A stretch of DNA of 9,257 nt from an uncultured Clostridium sp. GTDB taxonomy: Bacteria > Bacillota > Clostridia > Peptostreptococcales > Peptostreptococcaceae. A program made the translations under genes and the position numbers. A model generated the notes under the pieces. The model did no database searches, was not told the DNA's origin, and saw only the letters and a list, made by a program, of their open reading frames with translations. Positions 1 through 5,420 of this stretch are shown here, one piece after another (within the stretch, counting starts at the first letter, position 1; every line of letters starts with the position of its first letter). The stretch is taken from NCBI GenBank assembly GCA_900539645.1, contig UQCY01000070.1, forward strand, positions 1 to 9,257, written 5' to 3'.

Positions 1-99
1 TTTTAGCCAATTTTTATAAAATATCTCTTTTATAGCTTTTTTTTATAGTTAAAAAATTATTTTTTAAATTTGCATCTATAATTAAATTAATTTATAAAT
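1..99. other. AT-rich gap downstream of prdR
   Basis: No gene is visible here. A weak all-A/T inverted repeat (TATAAAA at 15-21, TTTTATA at 28-34) is followed on the plus strand by a run of eight T (37-44). It could stop a rightward transcript, but it lacks GC pairs and is a poor terminator for the leftward prdR transcript. On the minus strand the last bases before the window edge read TTGGC (10 to 6), which could be the start of a sigma-54 -24 element. The matching -12 element would lie outside the window. Confidence 0.4.
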
Positions 100-1851
100 C
101 TATTTAATTCCATATAAATCTAATTTATAATACAGCGTAGTTCTTGGAATATTTAATATTTTTGCTGCTTTAGCCTTATTGCCATTTGACATCTCTAAAG
201 CTTTTGTAATATTTTTTATTTCTAATTTTTCTATAGCAGAAGTTAAATCAAGAGGATAATCTTCATCGTCAGTAGAATTTTTTGCACTTTCTACTATATA
301 ATTAGGTATATCGTCTTTTTCTATTATAGAAGAGTCCGATAATACAACCATATTTTCTACAGTATTTTTTAATTCCCTTATATTACCCTTCCATCTATAG
401 TTTTCCAAAATCTTATACGCTTCTTTACTCAATGTAAGACGTGGCTTGCCATTCTCCCTACACATCTCATCTAAAAAATGATGTAATAGAATAGCAATAT
501 CCTCTTTTCTCTCTCTTAATGGAGGAATTTTTATCTCAACGACATTTAATCTATAGTATAAATCCTCTCTAAACTTCTCTTCTTTTACCATCTTTTCAAG
601 ATCTTTATTTGTTGCAGAGATAATTCTAGGATTTATCTTTATAGTTTTTTCTCCCCCAACCCTTCTGACTTCCTTCTCCTGAAGAACCCTCAGAAGCTTA
701 GCCTGCATATTTAAAGGAAGATCTGCAATCTCATCTAAGAACACAGTCCCATCTTTTGCAAGTTCAAAAATACCACTCTTACCTTTTTTATTAGCTCCAG
801 TGAACGCTCCAGACTCATATCCAAAGAACTCACTTTCAAATAATTCAGCTGGGATAGCACTACAGTTAACTGGAACAAAAGCCCCTTTTCTACCACTCTG
901 CTCATGTATAGCTCTAGAGAACACCTCTTTACCAGTACCACTCTCTCCCCAAATAAATATACTACTGCTAGTCTTTGCAACCTGTTTAGCAATAGCCTTA
1001 GCCTTTTCTATCTTATCGCTCTTTCCTAAAATACCTTCAAAAACACCATTAGATAAATTCTTTACCTCATCCTGAAGATATTTAAGCTTTTCATTAGTTT
1101 TTTCTAGCTCAAAAGATAAATTTCTAGCCTCTGTAACATCTAGCTCCGTACATACAACTCCTACAAACTCTCCACCAAAGAAAATTGGATTTGCGTGTAC
1201 AAGTCCGTACATATCTTGCTTCTTATATGTAGAATAAACGTCACTTATCCCAATTCTTCTTCTAAGAACTCTCTCACAAATAGTATCTTCAAGAAAATCG
1301 CTTATAGGTCTACCTACAATCTCTTCTGATTTTATACCGTATCTTTCTTCCATGAAGCTGTTCCATAAAATAACAACTCCTTCATCATTTACAGCACAAA
1401 TTCCTTCCTTGATATGTCCTATTATATATTTAAGCGTAATCCCGTATTCTTCAAGCTGCATATAAAGGTAATCTCTTATATGCTCCTGTCTTAAAATACC
1501 AAGTATCTTCCCAAAATTGTCTACAACTGGGAGAATACCTATATTTTCCTTTATCATAAGATTCCTACACTCATCTATAGGCATACCTTTCTTTACGCTT
1601 ACAACATTTTTCTTCATTATATCCTTTATTTTTACGTCTTCAATTCCTTCATTTTTAAGACCTAAATTATGAATATCCGTTATAGAAATTATTCCACTCA
1701 TATCACCATCGTCATTGAGTGCAACCAAAGTCTTTTTATTCGCCTTTATAATCTCACTCACTGCATTCTTTACCGACTCATTTTCATTTATCGTATTAAA
1801 ATTTATATCCATAACGTCTTCAACATTTTTCATTTCCGGTATAGAAAACAT
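100..1851 (-). CDS. prdR: PrdR-like sigma-54-dependent transcriptional activator (CBS-CBS-PAS-AAA+-Fis HTH)
   Basis: A cytoplasmic enhancer-binding protein that would use ATP hydrolysis to open promoters held by sigma-54 RNA polymerase. Counting from the ATG at 1851 (583 residues), it shows two CBS domains (about 12-62 and 77-125), a PAS domain (about 137-240), a short helical linker (about 240-267) and an AAA+ domain (about 272-505). The AAA+ domain has Walker A GESGTGKE at 302-309, an intact GAFTGA sigma-54 contact loop at 348-353, Walker B FLDE near 371-374 and GNIREL near 489. A Fis-type helix-turn-helix closes the protein (about 556-577). The frame is open back to a TTG at 1866. I prefer the ATG because GGATGGTG lies just ahead of it and the TTG has no ribosome site. 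PrdR of Clostridioides difficile activates proline reductase genes when proline is present. The PrdC-like gene nearby supports that identity. Being a sigma-54 activator is near certain; being PrdR is likely. Confidence 0.85.
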   Translation of the reverse strand: MFSIPEMKNVEDVMDINFNTINENESVKNAVSEIIKANKKTLVALNDDGDMSGIISITDIHNLGLKNEGIEDVKIKDIMKKNVVSVKKGMPIDECRNLMIKENIGILPVVDNFGKILGILRQEHIRDYLYMQLEEYGITLKYIIGHIKEGICAVNDEGVVILWNSFMEERYGIKSEEIVGRPISDFLEDTICERVLRRRIGISDVYSTYKKQDMYGLVHANPIFFGGEFVGVVCTELDVTEARNLSFELEKTNEKLKYLQDEVKNLSNGVFEGILGKSDKIEKAKAIAKQVAKTSSSIFIWGESGTGKEVFSRAIHEQSGRKGAFVPVNCSAIPAELFESEFFGYESGAFTGANKKGKSGIFELAKDGTVFLDEIADLPLNMQAKLLRVLQEKEVRRVGGEKTIKINPRIISATNKDLEKMVKEEKFREDLYYRLNVVEIKIPPLRERKEDIAILLHHFLDEMCRENGKPRLTLSKEAYKILENYRWKGNIRELKNTVENMVVLSDSSIIEKDDIPNYIVESAKNSTDDEDYPLDLTSAIEKLEIKNITKALEMSNGNKAKAAKILNIPRTTLYYKLDLYGIK

Positions 1852-1883
1852 CGCATCACCATCCAAATCTATTTTATATTTTC

Positions 1884-1891
1884 ATTATACC
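1884..1891 (-). promoter_or_regulatory. Extended -10 promoter of prdR
   Basis: On the minus strand TATAAT (1889 to 1884) is a perfect -10 box, preceded by TGG, which gives the extended TGnTATAAT form. No good -35 is present at 17 bases, as is common for extended -10 promoters. The expected start near 1877 gives a leader of about 25 bases before the ATG at 1851 and places the TTG at 1866 close to the 5' end, supporting the ATG. A small inverted repeat, CATAA at 1891-1895 and TTATG at 1908-1912, lies just upstream and could be an operator; this is speculative. Confidence 0.55.
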
Positions 1892-1950
1892 ATAACAGAT
1901 GACTAGCTTATGTAAGATAGCGTTTAAAAATAAGTAAATTCTCTTTAAAT

Positions 1951-1980
1951 TTAGACGATTTTAGTTTAATATATTATTAT
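1951..1980 (+). promoter_or_regulatory. Possible promoter of the DUF4364 gene
   Basis: TTAGAC at 1951-1956 and TATTAT at 1975-1980 are separated by 18 bases and sit 25 bases before the start codon. The match is moderate, and the surrounding sequence is so AT-rich that other -10-like hexamers exist (for example TATACA just downstream). The gene is divergent from prdR, so some promoter must lie in this 154-base gap. Confidence 0.3.
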
Positions 1981-2005
1981 ACAATCATTGAGAGGGAGTG
2001 ATGAA

Positions 2006-2545
2006 ATGTTTGAAAACTCGTCAGAAGAAATTGTATATCATAAACTTTTGATTTTACATATATTAAAAAAAGCGGAAATGCCTTTAACAAATTCACAGAT
2101 AACTCAGGTAGTATTGGATACAGAGATGATGAACTACTTCTCTCTTCAATCGCTGCTTTCTGAGCTTACAGACAGCAAACTAATTGCGACATATAAAGAA
2201 TCTGGTAGGGAATACTACACTCTTACATTAAATGGAGAGGACTCGCACGATTACTTTTCTTCTAGAATTCCTGAAACTGTTGTCGAAAAAGTAGACAAAT
2301 ATATAAATGCAAATAAAGGCAATCTTCTTGCCGATACTCAGATTAAATCTAGCTTTGTTAAACAGAGCGAAAACGAATACATAGTAAATCTAAGAGTTGT
2401 TGAGGAGCAGTCAAACCTTATAGATTTAAACCTAAATGTATCTTCTGAAAAGCAGGCAAACAGCATATGTAATAATTGGAAAAAAAATGCATCTGAAATG
2501 TACACAGAGATAATCTCTCTATTAATAGAAAAAAGAGATAATTAA
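2006..2545 (+). CDS. DUF4364 family protein, probable winged-helix regulator
   Basis: A 179-residue protein resembling the DUF4364 family common in Firmicutes, whose function is not established. The N-terminal half (about 8-75) reads like a winged helix: a helix-rich start (VYHKLLILHILKKA), then PLTNSQITQVVL as a helix-turn-helix, then SLQSLLSELTDSKLI as a probable recognition helix, and YYTLTLNGE as the wing. The C-terminal half alternates strands and helices without a recognisable catalytic motif. There is no signal peptide or membrane segment, so it should be cytoplasmic. I start it at ATG 2006, because AGGGAG at 1993-1998 lies seven bases upstream; the frame is open to TTG 1988, but that start would swallow the ribosome site. 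It is divergent from prdR and followed by the TSCPD gene in the same direction, which has its own promoter. Whether it controls any gene here is unknown. Confidence 0.8.
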   Translation: MFENSSEEIVYHKLLILHILKKAEMPLTNSQITQVVLDTEMMNYFSLQSLLSELTDSKLIATYKESGREYYTLTLNGEDSHDYFSSRIPETVVEKVDKYINANKGNLLADTQIKSSFVKQSENEYIVNLRVVEEQSNLIDLNLNVSSEKQANSICNNWKKNASEMYTEIISLLIEKRDN

Positions 2546-2596
2546 AGTTAATTTTATAGTTATTCTTTAATTTAACATTTCTTTTTATATATAATG

Positions 2597-2626
2597 TTTA
2601 CCATTCAACTTTAGATGTGTTATAAT
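2597..2626 (+). promoter_or_regulatory. Extended -10 promoter of the TSCPD gene
   Basis: TATAAT at 2621-2626 is a perfect -10, preceded by TG at 2618-2619 (extended form). TTTACC at 2597-2602 is a moderate -35 at 18 bases. The expected transcription start near 2633 leaves a leader of about 60 bases that begins almost directly with the hairpin at 2639-2655. Confidence 0.65.
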
Positions 2627-2638
2627 CTTAAAATGAAA

Positions 2639-2663
2639 AAGGGACCTAGTCCCTTATTTTATT
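2639..2663 (+). terminator. Leader hairpin with U-rich tail ahead of the TSCPD gene
   Basis: AAGGGAC (2639-2645) and GTCCCTT (2649-2655) form a perfect 7-bp stem with a 3-base loop, followed by ATTTTATT. The form is that of a small intrinsic terminator. Its position, just after the TSCPD promoter, means it could be the terminator of the DUF4364 transcript, an attenuator of the TSCPD transcript, or a 5' stem that protects that mRNA. Sequence alone does not decide. Confidence 0.5.
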
Positions 2664-2694
2664 GAATATTTTACTTTAAAAGGAGATTGATATA

Positions 2695-2943
2695 ATGAAA
2701 AAAGTTACTTTTGCACCAAGTGGTGTATGTTGCAAAATGATGGAATTTGAAATAGACGACAACAACAAACTACACAATGTTGTTTTCACAGCTGGATGCA
2801 ACGGAAACCTTAAAGGTATAGCTAAACTAATAGAAGGTATGGATGCTCAGCACGTAGCTGACTTATTAGAAGGAAACACTTGTGGAAACAGACCTACATC
2901 ATGTCCAGACCAGCTTTCAAAAGCAATAAAAGAAAATTTATAA
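2695..2943 (+). CDS. Small TSCPD-domain protein (TIGR03905-like)
   Basis: An 82-residue cysteine-rich cytoplasmic protein built entirely of one TSCPD domain; the naming motif is at residues 68-72. The cysteines are C12, C13, C35 (in GCNGN), C63 and C70, a pattern that suggests metal binding. The same domain is known at the C-terminus of B12-dependent ribonucleotide reductases. The stand-alone form is widespread in Clostridia and has no established role. The start is well supported by AAGGAGA, with its core at 2681-2686, eight bases before the ATG. The gene appears to be monocistronic, with its own promoter at 2597-2626 and a strong terminator directly after the stop. A link with proline or redox metabolism is suggested only by location. 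Confidence 0.88.
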   Translation: MKKVTFAPSGVCCKMMEFEIDDNNKLHNVVFTAGCNGNLKGIAKLIEGMDAQHVADLLEGNTCGNRPTSCPDQLSKAIKENL

Positions 2944-2970
2944 AATAAAAGAATATAAACATAAAATAAA

Positions 2971-3024
2971 AAAACGGGTATCTCTAAATAACAATATAAT
3001 TATTTGGATATACCCGTTTTTATT
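2971..3024. terminator. Bidirectional terminator after the TSCPD gene
   Basis: Arms 2971-2991 and 3000-3020 form a 21-bp stem with one G-U pair and one mismatch around an 8-base loop; the stem base is AAAACGGGTAT paired with ATACCCGTTTT. On the plus strand it ends in TTTTTATTATTC, closing the TSCPD transcript. On the minus strand the tail is an even better T run (2974 back to about 2960), so it could also stop a leftward transcript from the gap to its right. Confidence 0.85.
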
Positions 3025-3225
3025 ATTCTTTTTTTCTATACATCTTTTAATAACTATTGATTTAATCATAAAACCAATTCTTACTTTATCCTTTGTCAAT
3101 TCTATAACTTTCGCTATTTTACAAACGTTTTTAGCATTTTTTTATTTAAATTTAAATTGTTATAATTTTTTTCGATAGTTCTGAAATCATACATCCGTAA
3201 ATATCAATAATCAAGCTTATTGACT

Positions 3226-3259
3226 ATTATACATATATGGTTTAAATTGAATGTGTCAA
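3226..3259 (-). promoter_or_regulatory. Possible leftward promoter in the gap
   Basis: On the minus strand TTGACA (3259 to 3254) is a perfect -35. TATATG (3237 to 3232) follows at 16 bases, and a perfect TATAAT (3231 to 3226) at 22 bases, which is too long for normal spacing. No ORF with a ribosome site lies downstream, and the next leftward stop signal is the bidirectional terminator at 2971-3024. It would therefore make a noncoding RNA of roughly 250 bases. AT-rich sequence gives such matches by chance fairly often. Confidence 0.3.
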
Positions 3260-3275
3260 CAAAAATATAATCAGA

Positions 3276-3322
3276 TAACATCAAATGACACTTACTTTTG
3301 TAAGTTTTGATTTGATAAGTTA
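3276..3322 (+). other. Stem-loop with competing pairing upstream
   Basis: Three nested stems share one axis: TAAC/GTTA (3276-3279, 3319-3322), ATCAAAT/ATTTGAT (3280-3286, 3310-3316) and ACTTAC/GTAAGT (3290-3295, 3300-3305) around a TTTT loop. A competing stem, GTGTCA (3253-3258) with TGACAC (3286-3291), would break the inner helix. Function is unknown. Confidence 0.4.
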
Positions 3323-3359
3323 AAATTTTAATACAAGTACAAGCTGTTAATTAAAAAAA

Positions 3360-3465
3360 GCTGAAACTATTTGTTTCATGTTTGCAGATACGAAAAATAA
3401 CTTGACTTCCCAAAATTCAATTTATAACTTTCGTAGCCGATAACTGGAAAACAAATCATCTCAGC
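3360..3465 (+). ncRNA. Candidate structured RNA upstream of prdC
   Basis: Complementary segments nest in order: GCTGA/TCAGC (3360-3364, 3461-3465), ATTTGTTT/AAACAAAT (3369-3376, 3449-3456), TACGAAA/TTTCGTA (3389-3395, 3429-3435) and TTGA/TCAA (3402-3405, 3417-3420). Internal loops between helices 2 and 3 (about 3377-3388 and 3436-3448) could bind something. An alternative hairpin, TGAAAC/GTTTCA at 3362-3367 and 3373-3378, would compete with the outer helices. I recognise no known riboswitch core on either strand. It could instead be a remnant of a mobile repeat. It ends about 250 bases before prdC, far for a simple leader element. Confidence 0.3.
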
Positions 3466-3715
3466 CTATAAATATTATATAATAAAAGGGAATAAAAATC
3501 ACCCTTTCTGTCGCGCTTTTTTATATTTATTTTTTAGGTTTTGTGGTTTGTGTTGATTAAAATTATATTAATTAATTAGTTTGTATGTTGTAAATTAAAA
3601 TTAAACTATTTTCATTTAGTGTTAATCCCCAACTAACATTATACAAATACTTATCATTGTGTCTGTTTTTCCAGTATATCGGTTTATTTGAAGAATATTA
3701 AGGAGGATATTCCAC

Positions 3716-5017
3716 ATGCAGATAAATTACGATTTTTTACTTAGCCAGGGCGTTGGAGCACCTAGTGAACCAGTTGTTGTAGTTGGCGAAGAAGTAAAAA
3801 GAGGACAGCTTATAGCTAAATGTCCAGATGGAAAACTTGGTCAGAATATACACGCTAGTATCTACGGAGTTGTAGAGTCTATAGATGATAAAAAAATAAC
3901 TATAAAAGCTAATGAAGAACAGGATGACAAATTCGTTGAATTAACTTCAACTGAACCAATAGACCTTGTTAGAGAAGCTGGTATAGTTGGACTTGGTGGT
4001 GCAGGATTCCCTACTCACGTAAAACTTGGTAAACCATTTGAAAAAGGTGGCGTACTTCTTATAAATGCCGCTGAATGTGAACCAATACTAGATCACAATA
4101 TGAGATATATAAACGAAAATGCTGAATACGTAATAAAAAGCATTAAAACTGTAATGGATATGGTTAACGCAGAAAGAGCTATAATAGGTATAAAGAGCTT
4201 ACACACAGAAGAAATAGCTAAGCTTGAAGCTGCTATAGACTGCGATAACATAACTATACATGGCCTTGAAAACATGTACCCAATGGGTGAAGAAAGAGCA
4301 TTAATAAGAGAAGCTTTAGGTACTTTATTAAACGTAACTGATCTTCCTCTTGCTGCTGATGCAATAGTTATAAACCTTGAAACATTATACAGAATTCAGG
4401 AAGCTATAGAGTTCAAAAAACCTCTAATAGACAAAGATATGACTGTTGCTGGTTTAATAAACGGCGAAAACATAAAAACATTTAGAAATGTTCCAATAGG
4501 TACTACTGTTGGTGAAATGATAGAAAGAGCTGGTGGACTAGCTACAGAAGAATACGGAGAAATAATAATGGGTGGACCTTTCACAGGAAAGAGAACTACA
4601 TTAGAATCTCCAGTTGTTAAAACTACAGGTGGTATAATAGTTACTAATCCATTCTGGAAAGCTCCTGAAAAAATGGGACTTCTAGTTTGTGCTTGTGGTG
4701 GAAACAAAGAAAGACTAGAACAGTTAGCTGAAAGTATGGGTGCCAAAGAAATAGTTGGTGTAGAATACTGTAAACAGGCTATAGAAATGAAAAACGGTTC
4801 TCGTAAATGTGAAAACCCAGGACACTGTCCAGGACAGGTTCAGAAAGTTATGAACTTAAAGAGAGCTGGTGCAGAAGCTATACTTATAAGTAACTGTACT
4901 GACTGTTCAAACACAGTAATGTCTTGTGCTCCTCAGCTTAAAGTGCCAGTATTCCACTGTACAGATGCCGCTTTAAGATCAGTAGGAATGATGCTTATAA
5001 GAAAAATCAAAAACTAA
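3716..5017 (+). CDS. prdC: PrdC-like electron transfer protein (RnfC-related, proline reductase-associated)
   Basis: A 433-residue soluble RnfC/NuoF relative thought to feed electrons to D-proline reductase. Residues about 5-70 form the RnfC N-terminal barrel (GQLIAKCPDG, HASIYGVV). Residues about 80-230 form the Complex I 51-kDa-type domain with GLGGAGFPTHVK (92-103) and the NAAECEP motif (117-123). About 240-300 is an SLBB-like segment. True RnfC ends in two ferredoxin-type CxxCxxC motifs. This protein instead ends in a different Cys-rich tail: C325, C327, C352, C365, C371, C394, C397, C404 and C415, which is what marks it as PrdC-like. No membrane segment is seen. The start has AAGGAGG at 3700-3706, nine bases upstream. 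It is monocistronic, with a long structured gap before it and a strong terminator after it. No in-frame TGA is present, so this copy is not a selenoprotein. Family assignment is firm; the proline reductase link rests on the tail and the nearby prdR. Confidence 0.82.
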   Translation: MQINYDFLLSQGVGAPSEPVVVVGEEVKRGQLIAKCPDGKLGQNIHASIYGVVESIDDKKITIKANEEQDDKFVELTSTEPIDLVREAGIVGLGGAGFPTHVKLGKPFEKGGVLLINAAECEPILDHNMRYINENAEYVIKSIKTVMDMVNAERAIIGIKSLHTEEIAKLEAAIDCDNITIHGLENMYPMGEERALIREALGTLLNVTDLPLAADAIVINLETLYRIQEAIEFKKPLIDKDMTVAGLINGENIKTFRNVPIGTTVGEMIERAGGLATEEYGEIIMGGPFTGKRTTLESPVVKTTGGIIVTNPFWKAPEKMGLLVCACGGNKERLEQLAESMGAKEIVGVEYCKQAIEMKNGSRKCENPGHCPGQVQKVMNLKRAGAEAILISNCTDCSNTVMSCAPQLKVPVFHCTDAALRSVGMMLIRKIKN

Positions 5018-5133
5018 AAATCTATAAGATTTAAACTTTTTAAAATGTAAATATATAATCGTGATTTAAAAGTCACATACTTAGTAATTAATTAATATGA
5101 TTGCAAAATTAACCTTTTAAAATATAACCAACT

Positions 5134-5179
5134 AAGAAGGCTCAGATGTCTTTCCTACATCTGAGCCTTCTTTTATTTT
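5134..5179 (+). terminator. Strong terminator of prdC
   Basis: A perfect 16-bp stem (5134-5149 with 5157-5172; core GAAGGCTCAGATGT) around a 7-base loop is followed by TTTTATTTT. It lies about 115 bases after the prdC stop codon. The best intrinsic terminator in the window. Confidence 0.93.
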
Positions 5180-5220
5180 CCAAAATATAATCTCTAATCA
5201 CTTCTACAAAAATCTATCTT

Positions 5221-5280
5221 CAAACCATAAAAACAAACTTCTCCAACACACAATATGCCCTAATCTCCAATTTGATTAAT
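5221..5280 (+). pseudogene. Decayed, reversed copy of the hydA 3' end
   Basis: Read on the plus strand, this stretch matches the last codons of the hydrogenase gene that lies on the minus strand just to the right. Shared blocks are CATAAA (near 5225), ATATGCC (5253-5259), ATCTCC (5263-5268) and AATTTGATTAA (5269-5279), the last including the hydA stop codon. Relative to hydA, one codon TTA has become TAA, and two bases are missing before the final codons, so it cannot be read as a hydA tail. The similarity continues past the stop into the terminator region (to about 5345). It is either the tail of a lost second hydA or one arm of an inverted duplication. Nothing upstream of about 5221 resembles hydA. 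Confidence 0.6.
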
Positions 5281-5370
5281 ACTTATATAGAAAACTGAGA
5301 TGATAATAAAAAATTGTAGCGAGTTACTTTTTATGCTTAAAATTGGATTACACAATATAATTTTTAACAT

Positions 5371-5403
5371 AAAAAGAGCTGCTACAATTTCTTGCAGCAG
5401 CTC
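5371..5403 (-). terminator. Terminator of the hydrogenase operon
   Basis: On the minus strand GAGCTGCT (5403-5396) and AGCAGCTC (5383-5376) form an 8-bp GC-containing stem with a 12-base loop, followed by TTTTTATG. It sits 17 bases after the hydA stop codon. The plus-strand reading also ends in a T run, so it may work in both directions. Its downstream half is also part of the long inverted repeat, so the two folds exclude each other. Confidence 0.8.
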
Positions 5404-5420
5404 ATTTTTCCTATATAAAA

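Larger units (their letters stand above)
3025..3715. other. Large gap with inverted repeats, no convincing gene
   Basis: About 690 bases with no supportable coding sequence on either strand. It holds inverted repeats at 3204-3223 (TCAATAA/TTATTGA), 3276-3322, 3360-3465 and 3485-3507 (AAAGGG/CCCTTT). It also holds a direct repeat (3096-3113 and 3417-3433) and a possible leftward promoter (3226-3259). The last 70 bases must include the prdC promoter. A weak candidate is TTATCA at 3651-3656 with TATATC at 3675-3680 (18-base spacer). I looked for the sigma-54 signature GG-N10-GC on the plus strand between about 3240 and 3700 and found none, so prdC is probably not read from a local sigma-54 promoter. 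Confidence 0.5.

Noticed and set aside
2633..2665. Ten-codon leader peptide (ATG at 2633) overlapping the hairpin before the TSCPD gene
   Set aside because: No ribosome site and no runs of a regulatory amino acid; the ATG falls at the predicted mRNA start by chance in AT-rich sequence.
3025..3180. Open minus-strand frame of about 70 codons running from the gap into the 2971-3024 terminator
   Set aside because: It has no ATG or ribosome site at its start, its second half is the terminator stem, and I recognise no protein family in it.
3360..3465. TPP riboswitch on the minus strand, because of GGCTGAGATGA
   Set aside because: The rest of the TPP core (ACCTGA and the CGTAGGGAA region) is absent.
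3485..3525. Intrinsic terminator from AAAGGG/CCCTTT followed by a T run
   Set aside because: The T run starts nine bases after the stem and the loop is 11 bases; it is too loose to call.
3716..5017. RnfC subunit of the membrane Rnf complex
   Set aside because: The ferredoxin-type C-terminal motifs of RnfC are missing, no rnfDGEAB genes follow, and the gene ends in its own strong terminator.
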